Source: Lachnospiraceae bacterium
GTDB lineage: Bacteria; Bacillota; Clostridia; Lachnospirales; Lachnospiraceae
Direction of reading: 5' to 3'
NCBI GenBank assembly: GCA_022791575.1
Contig: JAAVZI010000045.1
Location: forward strand, 1 to 64,000
DNA length: 64,000 nucleotides
Made by a program: the position numbers and the translations under genes
Notes under the pieces: generated by a model
Database searches by the model: none
Seen by the model: only the letters and a program-made list of their open reading frames with translations
Told to the model about the DNA's origin: nothing
Part shown: piece after piece, positions 45,758 to 56,200 of the stretch
How the letters are laid out: every line of letters starts with the position of its first letter
How positions within the stretch are numbered: position 1 is the first letter of the stretch

Positions 45758-46906
45758 ATGGGAAATCGTTTTATTTTAAATGAAGTGGCATATCATGGCC
45801 AAGGAGCAATTAATGATATTGCAACAGAGATAGAGGCAAGAGGATTTCAAAAAGCCTTTATTTGTTCTGGTCCAAGCTTGGCTAAGAATGGTGTAAGTAA
45901 GAAGGTTACAGATGTGCTTGACCGGGCAGGTTATACATATGAAGTTTTTTCTGATATTAAGGCTAATCCGACGATTGAAAATGTGCAGGCTGGTGTAGAG
46001 GCTTTTAAAAAGTCTGGTGCAGATTATATTATTGCCATTGGCGGCGGTTCACCTATGGACACTGCAAAGGCAATAGGAATTATCATCAATAATCCAGAAC
46101 ATGCAGATGTACGGAGCCTGGAAGGTGCAGTGCAGACTAAGAATAAAAGTGTTCCGATTATTGCAGTTCCAACAACAGCTGGAACCGCAGCAGAGGTTAC
46201 AATTAACTATGTAATAACCGATGTGGAGAAAAATCGAAAATTTGTATGTGTAGACCCGCATGATATTCCGATCGTAGCAATTGTGGACCCAGACATGATG
46301 TCTGGTATGCCAAAAGGGCTGACGGCAGCAACAGGAATGGATGCATTAACACATGCTATTGAAGGATATATTACAAAGGGAGCATGGGAATTATCAGATA
46401 TGTTCCACTTAAAAGCAATTGAGATCATTGCCCGTTCCCTGAGAGGAGCTGTAGAGAATACTCCAGAAGGCCGGGCCGATATGGCGCTTGGACAATATGT
46501 AGCCGGAATGGGATTCTCCAATGTGGGACTGGGAATTGTGCATTCTATGGCACATCCACTGGGTGCCTTATATGATACCCCTCACGGAGTGGCCAATGCT
46601 ATTATTCTTCCTACAGTTATGGAGTATAATGCGCCAGCAACTGGAGATAAATACAGATATATTGCACAAGCTATGGGTGTTAAAGGAACAGAGAATATGT
46701 CTCAGGATGAATATCGAAAGGCAGCGGTTGATGCAGTAAGAAAACTGTCCGAAGACGTTGGCATTCCTGCAGATTTAAAGGAGATTGTTAAGGAAGAAGA
46801 TATTCCATTCCTTGCAGAATCTGCGTATGCGGATGCATGCAGACCAGGCAATCCAAGAGATACCAGTGTAGAAGAAATAACCACATTGTATCAATCTCTT
46901 TTGTAG
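45758..46906 (+). CDS. fucO: Lactaldehyde reductase / iron alcohol dehydrogenase
   Basis: 382 residues, the length of FucO. Nucleotide site IGGGSPMDTAKAIGIII, then IAVPTTAGTAAEVTINYVI, and metal-ligand regions DALTHAIEGY and HSMAHPLGALYDTPHG. FucO reduces lactaldehyde to 1,2-propanediol, but paralogues use other short aldehydes. ATG 45758 follows AAGAAGAGG; an upstream ATG at 45719 has no such site. Confidence 0.82.
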   Translation: MGNRFILNEVAYHGQGAINDIATEIEARGFQKAFICSGPSLAKNGVSKKVTDVLDRAGYTYEVFSDIKANPTIENVQAGVEAFKKSGADYIIAIGGGSPMDTAKAIGIIINNPEHADVRSLEGAVQTKNKSVPIIAVPTTAGTAAEVTINYVITDVEKNRKFVCVDPHDIPIVAIVDPDMMSGMPKGLTAATGMDALTHAIEGYITKGAWELSDMFHLKAIEIIARSLRGAVENTPEGRADMALGQYVAGMGFSNVGLGIVHSMAHPLGALYDTPHGVANAIILPTVMEYNAPATGDKYRYIAQAMGVKGTENMSQDEYRKAAVDAVRKLSEDVGIPADLKEIVKEEDIPFLAESAYADACRPGNPRDTSVEEITTLYQSLL

Positions 46907-46932
46907 TTAGTTAACATTATTAATGAAATAGT

Positions 46933-46978
46933 CAGAGGCATAAGATAAGCAGATCTGTGCCTCTGAAATTTTGTGTTT
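46933..46978 (+). terminator. Terminator-like hairpin after fucO
   Basis: CAGAGGCA (46933-46940) pairs with TGCCTCTG (46958-46965), followed by a broken T-run. Confidence 0.6.
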
Positions 46979-47026
46979 TCATTCGCGTAGTTTCTATATG
47001 TTTTGTTCAAACTCGTCGCCCTAATT

Positions 47027-47047
47027 CAGACTTTCATGATTACCGAA
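47027..47047 (+). repeat. Dispersed 21-nt element, copy B
   Basis: CAGACTTTCATGATTACC plus three bases, 26-32 nt before the regulator start codons. The preceding TTGTTCAAACTCG also resembles sequence before copy D (TTGTCCAAACTCT). Confidence 0.45.
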
Positions 47048-47079
47048 AATTTCAATAATTACGAGAGGAGCTAATGATT

Positions 47080-48150
47080 ATGTTGTCTAATGAAGTCATA
47101 CAGGATTGTATTGATGATATCAGTCAGATTATGCATTCCCAATTATGTGTGTTTGGTGTAGATGGGACGCTTTTGGCAGACAGCCGGAGCCATGGAGAGG
47201 ATTTAAAAGAATTGACTGAATATTTTTTAGATTCTCCGGCAGACAGCCAGCAGATGAAGGGGTATTGTTTTTTTAAGCTCTACGATGCAGAAGAAGTGGC
47301 ATTTATTATTACTGCCCAGCCGGATAATACTGATGGATATAGTGCAGGGAAGCTGGCGGCAGCGCAGCTTGGGCGTCTGATGGAAGCTTATAAGAAGAAG
47401 CCGGACGGTAATCAGTTTATGCAGAATCTGCTGCTGGATCGGCTGTATGAAGCAGACATCTTTAATCAGTCCAAATTACTGGGGATTCCGGTTTCGGTGT
47501 CCAGAAATGTCTTTCTGGTTGAGACGGAGCGTGAATGGGATGAGGCAGTTCTGGAAATGATTCGTGAATTATATGGGAAGAGCAGCCGGAATTTTGTGAC
47601 TGCCATAGATCAGAAAAGCATAATTTTGGTGAAAGAATTGCAGGGGGCAGATACGGAGACCGATATTGCCAATATGCTGGTGGATATGATTAATGTGGAA
47701 GCTATGTCCAGAGTACGGGTATCTTATGGGAATAGGGCGGAGGAGTTGAAAGAAATTCCAAGAAGCTATCAGGAGGCACGTCTGGCATTGGATGTGGGTA
47801 AAATTTTTTATAGTAATAAAAAGATAGCTGCTTATAACATGCTTGGAATCGGAAGACTGATTTATCAGCTGCCATCAGAGTTGTGTGATATGTTTTTAAG
47901 AGAAGTATTTGGTGGAGAAGTTCCTAAGAAATTGGATGAAGAAACATTGACAACCATAAATAAATTTTTTGAATTAAATCTAAATGTTTCAGAGACCGCA
48001 AGGCAGCTATATTTACACAGAAATACATTGACTTACCGCTTGGAACGAATTCAGAAGGTTACAGGACTAGATATTCGTTCATTTGAGGATGCAATGACAT
48101 TAAAGTTGGCGCTAATGGTGGCAGAGTATAGACGCATAAATGGAACATAA
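47080..48150 (+). CDS. CdaR/PucR-type transcriptional regulator
   Basis: 356 residues. The N-terminal ~135 resemble the sugar-diacid-recognition domain (EVIQDCIDDISQIMHSQL), a GGDEF-like middle follows, and the C terminus is the PucR/CdaR helix-turn-helix (NVSETARQLYLHRNTLTYRLERI). It lies 168 nt upstream of the hydratase gene, its probable target. I prefer ATG 47080 (9 nt after GAGGAG) to ATG 47074. Confidence 0.8.
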   Translation: MLSNEVIQDCIDDISQIMHSQLCVFGVDGTLLADSRSHGEDLKELTEYFLDSPADSQQMKGYCFFKLYDAEEVAFIITAQPDNTDGYSAGKLAAAQLGRLMEAYKKKPDGNQFMQNLLLDRLYEADIFNQSKLLGIPVSVSRNVFLVETEREWDEAVLEMIRELYGKSSRNFVTAIDQKSIILVKELQGADTETDIANMLVDMINVEAMSRVRVSYGNRAEELKEIPRSYQEARLALDVGKIFYSNKKIAAYNMLGIGRLIYQLPSELCDMFLREVFGGEVPKKLDEETLTTINKFFELNLNVSETARQLYLHRNTLTYRLERIQKVTGLDIRSFEDAMTLKLALMVAEYRRINGT

Positions 48151-48318
48151 CAAGGAAGTACTGATAATTTCATGGAATGTCTGTGAAAAATATGTATAAG
48201 AGCTTGAAATTTCTCCTATTTCAATATATACTTATAATTGACTGTCTGTAGGCAGTTAGAAGTAGTACAGGCAGAAAATGAAACTGATTGATAAATAGAT
48301 TAATGTAGGAGGATGGAA

Positions 48319-50625
48319 ATGATTAACTTATATGATAATGGTGTCTATGTGGTAAATGGTACTGAAATTATAGAAGATCATGATAATGCGTTGGCAGCAG
48401 TGACAGCAAAGACCGGTTTGACAGTATCCAAAGAGGATGCGGCTAAGAATACAATCGCTTATAGAATTTTAGAAAATCATAATACATCAGGTAATATGGA
48501 GAAGCTGCAGATTAAATTTGATAAATTAACTTCTCATGATATTACATTTGTAGGAATTATACAGACAGCCAGAGCCAGTGGATTGGAGAAATTTCCCATT
48601 CCATATGTATTGACCAATTGTCACAACAGCTTGTGTGCCGTTGGCGGTACGATCAATGAGGACGATCATATGTTCGGATTGACCTGTGCCAAGAAGTATG
48701 GTGGTGTCTATGTTCCGCCACATCAGGCAGTAATTCACCAGTTTGCAAGAGAAATGCTGGCAGGCGGCGGAAAGATGATTTTGGGCTCAGACAGTCATAC
48801 CAGATATGGAGCGCTTGGTACGATGGCTATGGGAGAAGGTGGACCGGAACTGGTAAAACAGCTGCTGAATCAGACTTATGACATTAATATGCCAGGAGTG
48901 GTGGGTGTTTACCTGACAGGTACGCCGGTGAAGGGTGTAGGGCCTCAGGACGTTGCGTTGGCTATTATTGGTGAAGTATTTGCCAAAGGATATGTAAAGA
49001 ATAAGGTAATGGAATTTATCGGTGATGGGGTTTCCAATTTAAGTGCAGATTTCCGTATTGGTGTGGATGTTATGACAACAGAGACGACCTGTTTATCTTC
49101 GATATGGAGAACGGATGATAAGATTAAGGAATTTTATGAGATTCATGGAAGAATTGAGGAATATGAAGAACTGAATCCGGGAACCGTTGCTTATTATGAT
49201 GGTATGATTTATATTGATTTAAGTACGATTAAGCCAATGATTGCTATGCCGTTCCATCCGAGCAATACGTATACCATTGAAGAATTAAATGCAAATTTGA
49301 TGGATATTCTTGAGGATTGTGAGAAAAAAGCATTGGTAAGTTTGGACGGTGCAGTTGATTTTACATTAAAGGATAAAGTAAGAAATGGTAAATTATATGT
49401 AGAACAAGGAATTATTGCCGGCTGTGCAGGTGGTGGATTTGAAAATATCTGTGATGCAGCCGATATTCTGGCAGGGAAAAGTATTGGTGCAGATGAGTTT
49501 ACATTGAGTGTCTATCCTGCGAGTACGCCAATTTATATGGAATTGGCTAAAAACGGAGCGTTAGCAAAGCTGATAGGAACTGGTGCGGTAGTAAAAACGG
49601 CATTCTGCGGTCCTTGCTTTGGCGCAGGTGATACACCGGCGAATAATGCTTTCAGTATTCGGCATTCTACAAGGAATTTCCCGAATCGTGAAGGTTCGAA
49701 ACTGCAGAATGGGCAGATTGCCTCTGTAGCACTGATGGATGCCCGTTCGATAGCGGCAACAGCGGCTAATAAAGGATATTTAACACCGGCAACGGATTTG
49801 GATGTAGAGTATACAGGACCGAAGTATCATTTTGACCAGTCCATATATGCAAATAGGGTATTTGATAGCAAAGGAGTTGCTGAACCGGATGTAGAAATTA
49901 AATTTGGACCTAATATCAAGGATTGGCCTGCAATGCCGGCACTTCCTGAAAATCTTGTATTAAAGGTTGTTTCAGAAATTCATGATCCGGTTACAACTAC
50001 GGATGAGCTGATTCCTTCTGGAGAGACTTCTTCCTATCGTTCCAATCCCATTGGACTGGCAGAGTTTACATTATCCCGCAAGGACCCAGCTTATGTAGAA
50101 CGGGCTAAAGAGATTCAGAAAGCACAGAAGGCCATAGAGGCAGATCAGTGTCCAGGTCAGGCAGTTGAGGAATTAAAGCCTGTTATGGCAGCAATTAAGG
50201 AAGCTTATCCAGATCATGATTTTCATGAGAGAAAATCTAAAGGGGCACTGGGATTCGGAAGTACAATTTTTGCAGTAAAACCAGGAGACGGTTCCGCACG
50301 GGAGCAGGCAGCTTCCTGCCAGAAAGTATTGGGAGGCTGGGCAAATATTGCGAATGAATATGCTACCAAACGTTATCGTTCCAATCTGATTAACTGGGGA
50401 ATGCTGCCATTGATAATTGCGGAGGGAGAACTTCCGTTTGTTAATGGAGATTATTTGTATCTGCCCAATATCCGTAAAGCAGTTGAAGAGAAACAGACAG
50501 ATATCCAGGCATTTGTTGTAAAGGATGGCGCACTAAAGGAATTTACCTTACAGATGGGCGAGTTGACAGATGATGAGAGGAGTATTATTCTGAAAGGCTG
50601 CCTAATTAATTATAACAGAGTATAA
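48319..50625 (+). CDS. Aconitase-family hydratase (YbhJ-like)
   Basis: 768 residues. [23 protein letters not shown] matches the aconitase DSHT region. Fe-S ligands are expected in [11 protein letters not shown] (about residue 370) and [10 protein letters not shown] (about 435), and the C-terminal swivel domain contains [15 protein letters not shown]. The sequence resembles the YbhJ branch of uncharacterised hydratases more than housekeeping aconitase, so the substrate is uncertain. ATG 48319 lies 6 nt after AGGAGG; ATG 48313 would abut it. Confidence 0.8.
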   Translation: MINLYDNGVYVVNGTEIIEDHDNALAAVTAKTGLTVSKEDAAKNTIAYRILENHNTSGNMEKLQIKFDKLTSHDITFVGIIQTARASGLEKFPIPYVLTNCHNSLCAVGGTINEDDHMFGLTCAKKYGGVYVPPHQAVIHQFAREMLAGGGKMILGSDSHTRYGALGTMAMGEGGPELVKQLLNQTYDINMPGVVGVYLTGTPVKGVGPQDVALAIIGEVFAKGYVKNKVMEFIGDGVSNLSADFRIGVDVMTTETTCLSSIWRTDDKIKEFYEIHGRIEEYEELNPGTVAYYDGMIYIDLSTIKPMIAMPFHPSNTYTIEELNANLMDILEDCEKKALVSLDGAVDFTLKDKVRNGKLYVEQGIIAGCAGGGFENICDAADILAGKSIGADEFTLSVYPASTPIYMELAKNGALAKLIGTGAVVKTAFCGPCFGAGDTPANNAFSIRHSTRNFPNREGSKLQNGQIASVALMDARSIAATAANKGYLTPATDLDVEYTGPKYHFDQSIYANRVFDSKGVAEPDVEIKFGPNIKDWPAMPALPENLVLKVVSEIHDPVTTTDELIPSGETSSYRSNPIGLAEFTLSRKDPAYVERAKEIQKAQKAIEADQCPGQAVEELKPVMAAIKEAYPDHDFHERKSKGALGFGSTIFAVKPGDGSAREQAASCQKVLGGWANIANEYATKRYRSNLINWGMLPLIIAEGELPFVNGDYLYLPNIRKAVEEKQTDIQAFVVKDGALKEFTLQMGELTDDERSIILKGCLINYNRV

Positions 50626-50661
50626 TTGTATGGAAAGAAAAAAGTGCGGATAGAATGCTGT

Positions 50662-50696
50662 ATGCCCGGACCTGTATGGTTTCGGGCATTTTGTTT
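50662..50696 (+). terminator. Terminator of the hydratase gene
   Basis: ATGCCCG (50662-50668) pairs with CGGGCAT (50683-50689), followed by TTTTGTTT. Confidence 0.8.
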
Positions 50697-51178
50697 GCGC
50701 ACCATGAGCGCGCTCTAACGGGTGGAAGTCCCGAATACACCTAGTCAACGAAATCAAGGAACAGCTGAGGAATAGGAAATACAAACTTCAGCCAGTCCGA
50801 AGAGTGGAGATACCAAGGCCAGACGGCGGTACCAGAAACCTGGGAGTCTCAACAGTAACAGACCGATTTATTCAACAAGCGATAGCAAGTGAAATGTCGG
50901 CGAAGCGAGTGATGAGAAATCTCACAAAGTTCATTGGCATCCGTTACCGACTACGTATGTATATTTGGAAACATTGGAGAACTCCGCAAAATCGGGCAAA
51001 GAACATGATAAAACTTGGCATTCCGACGTGGTTGGCGTGGAAGACAGCGTATCTGCATGGATATGCAAAACCAGCAAGTTGCCAAGATGTTCATATGGCA
51101 ATAAGCAATGAGAGACTAACCTTATTCGGATTCGTCTCAATGTTAGATTACTACACCAAAAGGTGTGTTACTTGTTAA
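50697..51178 (+). pseudogene. Group II intron remnant with gutted reverse transcriptase ORF
   Basis: Starts with intron-domain-I-like sequence (GCGCACCATGAGCGC, then ACGGGTGGAAGTCCCG). It joins directly to the RT0/RT1 part of an LtrA-type protein (RRVEIPRPDGGTRNLG, TDRFIQQAIASEM) and then jumps to the C-terminal maturase end (RTPQNRAKNMIKLGIP, then HMAISNERLTLFG and LDYYTKRCVTC). The palm with the catalytic YADD and most of the ribozyme are missing, so at least two internal deletions occurred. Not mobile. A stretch of 124 codons from GTG 50804 is still open. Confidence 0.85.
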
Positions 51179-51343
51179 GTTGATGGAAGAATGAAATAAA
51201 AAAGTAATTAATTATGCAGGTGCAGCATAAGATAAAAAACTGCATAAAAATTTATGAATTATAGAGAAATTTTTACAGAAATATGCTATACTATTTCTAC
51301 AAAAAATAATCCCTGCTGTGCAGTGGTACAGGAAGGAGTTGGA

Positions 51344-52414
51344 ATGATGGGTCAGAATACAGGTGTTGAAAATGACAATGATGAAAAGCAGGATAACCGA
51401 GCCTTTTGCTTTTGCCTTGGTGAATTGGTAGATTGTCTGCCAGGGGTGGTACTGGACTGTAATAATAAAAGAACCCGCAAATGTCCTTTGTTGACAGAAG
51501 AGAATCCATTAGAGGAAGAGAACAAGAAGCTGGAACCTCATAATCCAGACCAGAAGGACAACCGAGCTTTTTGTTTCTGTATGGGAGAACAAGTAGACTG
51601 TTTGCCGGGAGTGGTATTGGATTGTAATAATAAAAGAACCCGCAAATGTCCTTTGCTTAAGGAAGAAGAGGGAGAGAGAGAAAAAGGCAGGAAACAGGAT
51701 TCTGAGGAACACAAGATAAAAGAAAAGAAGGATAATCGGGCCTTTTGTTTCTGTATGGGAGCACAGGTAGACTGTTTGCCGGGGGTCGTATTAGATTGTA
51801 ATAACAAACGTACGACAGAGTGCCCATTGGTGAAGGAAGTACTGGTAGTTAATAAGGACAAAGAAAAACAGGTTACAAAACTGAAAAATAAATATAAAAA
51901 AAATGTAAAAAACAATCGCAAACAGGATAACCGTCCGTTTTGCTTCTACATGGGCAGCCAGGTAGACTGCCTGCCGGGAGTGGTGCTGGATTGTAATAAC
52001 AAGCGCACTACAGAATGCCCCCTGGTAAAGGAAGTGCTGATTGAAAATATAGAAGAAGAAAAAAAAGTAAAAGAATTAAAAGATAAATATAAGAAAGTTA
52101 AAAATAAAGATGACCGTCCGTTTTGTTTTTGCAAAGGAGAACAGGTAGATTGCCTGCCAGGGGTAGTACTGGATTGCAATAATAAACGTACGACAGAATG
52201 TCCGTTGACGAAAAAGGACTCAGAGGAAAATAAGAAGAAAGATCATCAGGAGAACACAATTAAGAGTAAACCTAGTAAAAATAAAAAGAAATCCAAGAAA
52301 AAAGACGACCGTCCGTTCTGCTTTTGTATGGGAGAGCAGGTGGATTGTCTGCCGGGGGTAGTACTGGATTGTAATAATAAGCGTACAAGAATATGTCCAT
52401 TGGAAAAAGAGTAA
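51344..52414 (+). CDS. Six-repeat cysteine-rich protein of unknown function
   Basis: 356 residues with no signal peptide. Six near-identical ~33-residue repeats, each of the form DNRxFCFCMGEQVDCLPG followed by VVLDCNNKRTxxCPL, are separated by Lys/Glu-rich linkers of 3-40 residues. Each repeat has five Cys (FCFC, DC, DC, CPL); the fourth has FCFY instead. Repeats 1-3 start DNRAF, 4-6 start D(N/D)RPF, so the array grew by duplication. Metal binding, a surface/spore structure, or a multi-core peptide precursor are all possible; I recognise no family. ATG 51344 or 51347 follows AAGGAG. It lies just after the intron remnant. Confidence 0.8.
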   Translation: MMGQNTGVENDNDEKQDNRAFCFCLGELVDCLPGVVLDCNNKRTRKCPLLTEENPLEEENKKLEPHNPDQKDNRAFCFCMGEQVDCLPGVVLDCNNKRTRKCPLLKEEEGEREKGRKQDSEEHKIKEKKDNRAFCFCMGAQVDCLPGVVLDCNNKRTTECPLVKEVLVVNKDKEKQVTKLKNKYKKNVKNNRKQDNRPFCFYMGSQVDCLPGVVLDCNNKRTTECPLVKEVLIENIEEEKKVKELKDKYKKVKNKDDRPFCFCKGEQVDCLPGVVLDCNNKRTTECPLTKKDSEENKKKDHQENTIKSKPSKNKKKSKKKDDRPFCFCMGEQVDCLPGVVLDCNNKRTRICPLEKE

Positions 52415-52559
52415 CATAAGAGGATAAGGAATAAGACTAACATAACTCATAATGATTTTGAAAAAAATAGAGAAAAGGTTAGAATATTCAAATAATTTTA
52501 AAAGATATATGAATAAATTAAATTAAAAGAAATAAAACTAAAATAATTACAAAAAAGGG

Positions 52560-52588
52560 TTGACAGAACAAAAGATAAGTGATAATAT
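52560..52588 (+). promoter_or_regulatory. Near-consensus promoter with no ORF downstream
   Basis: TTGACA (52560-52565), 17-nt spacer, TAATAT (52583-52588). The 145 nt before it hold nothing recognisable. Confidence 0.75.
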
Positions 52589-52594
52589 TTATAT

Positions 52595-53112
52595 ATCAAA
52601 TAAAAAAGCAAGCACTTTTAACAGTGAATCACCAAGCGATGGGATTAATGTTAAGAACAGCTTGTGCATGAAAGGCGGCGATTCCAATGGATGGAGAAGA
52701 AATAGGGAATCGATGGTACGCTGACAAAGATGAAATCATAACCTGCAAATTATCCCTTTGTTTATAGAAAAAGGTCCGACATGATATGATGAACAATCAG
52801 AGAGAAACGGACAGATCAACATCAGATTTCAGAATTGTTGGTATTCGAATTCCAAAGAGCAAGATAGAAATCAAATGTATTTACCATGGATAATGACAAT
52901 TAGATAGAATTTAAAAATGTATTTTATATATAAGCTGCATTGAGAAGGAATATGTAAATGTAATTATCCCTCATAAATAACGTTATCATATTATTTATGT
53001 GACAGGCAGCAGGTTGATAAAGATAGATGAGCCTCTGATTATGAATTAAGAAATTTAAAATTGAATATAATAGAAAGGACATTTCCACTAAATACTGTGA
53101 AATGTCCTTTTT
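52595..53112 (+). ncRNA. Candidate ~520-nt noncoding transcript
   Basis: Bounded by the promoter at 52560 and a clear terminator at 53074-53112, with no frame carrying a ribosome binding site. The first ~150 nt are less AT-rich than the flanks and can pair locally: CGATTCC (about 52679) with GGAATCG (about 52708), and GTCCG with CGGAC near 52776-52814. It matches no riboswitch or RNA family I know by eye. It may instead be the leader of the gene at 53250 or a decayed gene. Confidence 0.4.
53074..53112 (+). terminator. Strong terminator
   Basis: AAAGGACATTTC (53074-53085) pairs with GAAATGTCCTTT (53099-53110), followed by T. Confidence 0.9.
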
Positions 53113-53249
53113 GATGTGGTTAAATAGTTATATATCCAGTATTTGGTAAATAAACTTTATGATTTTTCTGTTAAGTATTTTGACAATATTCATAGGGTGT
53201 GATACACTTAAAATAATTTTAACTGATAATATTAGTAGAGGTGAGTTTG

Positions 53250-56200
53250 TTGGATAAATATGAATATAAATTAATGGCGGAAGAGATCGTTCGGCTTGCC
53301 GGAAAAAAACAATATAAGACAGCTGCCAAGATGGCAGATCAGATTCGTTGGGAAAAGGTACGAAATGTACAGATGCTTTGTACAGTTAGTGAGATTTATG
53401 AACAGGTTGGTAAATTCGAGGAAAGTAAGGAAGTGCTGCTTCTGGCATATAACCGTTCTCCTAATGGAAAGACGATTGTATACAGGCTGGCAGATTTATC
53501 TGTTGCATTGAAGGATTACAAAGAGGCGACGGATTTTTATCATGAATATATACAAATGGCTCCTAATGACAGTAATTCATTATTATTAAAATATAAGATT
53601 TATAGAGGAAAGAAAGCGAAGATTGATACACAGATTGCGATTCTGGAGGAGTTTAAGACAAGAGATTATCAAGAGGAATGGATACTGGAATTAGCCAGAT
53701 TGTATCATGAGGCTGGTTACAAAGAGAAATGTGTGGAAATCTGTAATGAAATAGATCTGTGGTTTAATGAAGGTACTAGTGTGATTCAGGCTTTAGAGCT
53801 TAAGAAAATTTATGAACCCTTAACCCCTATGCAGGAGAAAAAGCTGCAGAATAAATCTGAATATATGGGGGAATCGGATAAAGACAAAAAGAATGAAGAG
53901 CAGAACTACGCTGCGAAGACAGAGAAGACAGCTTCCCAAGAGACGAAAGCGGAAACTGAGAAAGAACAGAAGAAAGAAACACGTCAGAAGCAGCTGGAAA
54001 AGCCTGCTCCTTTGCATCCGGCAGCGGAAGCTATAATAAAAATGACAAAACAAAAGTCCAGAGGGGAAATTAAGAGAGGCTTTTCTATTCTGCCTAAAGA
54101 ACATACAGAACCAGAAGAGGAAGAAGCTACAGAGTCAGTAGAGCCAGAACTCCATCTTCCAGAAGGGATAGAGGTAGTGGAACTTCCAGGGGCTGCAAAG
54201 AAACTGAAAGAGGCAGTTGCCAGTACTGAAAAAAAGGAAGAACCAGCAGTTTCACAAGCAGAAGAAGCTGTATTCGAGAAAGCCAGCGAAGTAGAGACGA
54301 GCTTATGGCAGCCTAGAGAAAATCCGGTAGTTAAAATACAGGATACAGTAAGAGACAATCAGTCTGAAGAGACGGATATTCTTTTCGAACTGACCGAAGA
54401 GAATAGAACTGAAGAAGACCATTCCATAGAAGATCAGGAAAGAGATGAGGAAAAACCTCATGGAATTCTTGGTAAAATGTTCTCACGGTTAAAGATGGAA
54501 GATGATGAGCTGGATGAAGATTTTGTAGACGATTATGATGAGAATGGACCTGTTTCAAATATGGAGCAGGGAATGGTAACCAGAGGTCTTACTGGTCAGT
54601 ATGAAAAGATTGTTATTGATGATGACGATGATGATGAAAGTGATCCATTAAATACACGAATGACAGCGCCGATTCAAGTTCCTGAAGAGGACGAAGAGGA
54701 CGAAGAAGAGTATGAGTATGTCTATGAAGACGAAATAGAGGAAGAAGAGTATACTGATTTCGATGACGAAGCTGAGGAAGGAACGGGAGTTTCTGCTCGA
54801 AGCAATAAGCGGTTCAAACTTTTCCGCAATACAATGGAAGATGATGAATTATTTGAAGAGGAAGAGGAGTACGAGCCAGCTCAACAAGCAGCAGCTCCTT
54901 TGTCTTACTCTGCCCAATATGATACTCTAAATCTGCAGAAAGAGCTTGCAAAAAGCATTCAGCAGCTGATGGATGCAACTGAGAAGGAAACGGTAGATTC
55001 TACTCTGGAAAATGTGAAAAAAATGGTAGAGGAGAGCCACATTCCTAAATTATCAGAGACTATGCGTTTTAAAGCAGTACGTGGAAATATGCTGAATAAT
55101 ATAGCAAGACGTCAGGCTGAGAAGTTAGAACAGGCTAGAGATATTGAAGAGGTTGTGCTGAATTCTACCAAGAATGCAGAAGAAGAAATGCAGGCCATAC
55201 CTGCAGAAGATGCCTCCGTATTAAAAGTAGATTCACGGCCAAAACCAGCGGCAGAATTGGCTATTAAACTTAAACCGGCGAAAGACGAGCTGACAGAACC
55301 GATTGAACAGATGTTGACTAGAGAACCAGATGGGCAGCTAAGTATTCTGTTGCCAGAGACAGCGGCTGCGGAAGAACAGATTGAAGGCCAGCTGAATATG
55401 GACGGCGTGCTGAGGGAGTGGGAGAAGCAAGAGCTTCTCAGCGAAAATGATAAAGACAAGCGTGCATTGGAGGAAGCCAGAAAACGTGCGCTGGAAGAGA
55501 CCCAGGGTATTATGTCGGAAATTATGGGGCTGCTAAAAGATGTCATTCCCAAGATTGGTTCAATTAAAGATGGTGAAGAAAAGATGTCAGTTCTTGCCCA
55601 GTCACTGGAGAGAGTGCAGAAAGCACTGCCATTGACTCAGGGAATTGTAGAGGCGGCCGAAGAAGGTAAGGAGGCAGCATCGGCGATAGAAGCTGCATGT
55701 GCCAAGGCAGTGATCGAACTTGCCCAGATGGAAGAGGACGGAAAAGAACCAGAAGAAAAAGCAGCTGTATCTGATATTCCGAAAGAACTGGAGAGCACAG
55801 CTGAGGAGTATGCGCAGGAATACGATGAGAATGCTGCAGCATATGATGAAAGTGATATGGAATCTGCGGAGGAAGCATATGAGAATGGCTATGATAGGGA
55901 TGATGAGGGTGTATATGCGGAAGAATATGAAGAAGCAGATGAAAGTTCATATCCAGATGAATATTATGTAACAGACGAGGAAGCATATAACGAGGAATAT
56001 AATGAGAATGAGGACTCTTTATATGACAATGAATATCATGAAATGGATGATGATTTATATGGGGATGATTATGACGAGTCATATGAAGAGGAATACACGG
56101 AGGCGCCATTAGCGGTTTCGCGGAAATTGGAGCAAACTTTACAGGATGATGAGGAGTTATGGGAGGAGGAAGAGGTTTCAGCCGAATTGATGCCAGAATT

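Noticed and set aside
51509..52450. Several minus-strand frames opposite the Cys repeat protein
   Set aside because: They recur at each repeat because the repeat DNA is open on both strands; no ribosome binding sites.
52595..52760. c-di-GMP or c-di-AMP riboswitch
   Set aside because: Some GC-rich pieces are suggestive but the conserved cores of these classes are not present.
55112..56109. Long minus-strand frames inside the giant ATPase gene
   Set aside because: Shadow frames of GAA/GAT-rich acidic coding sequence, giving Ser/Leu- or His/Pro-rich nonsense.
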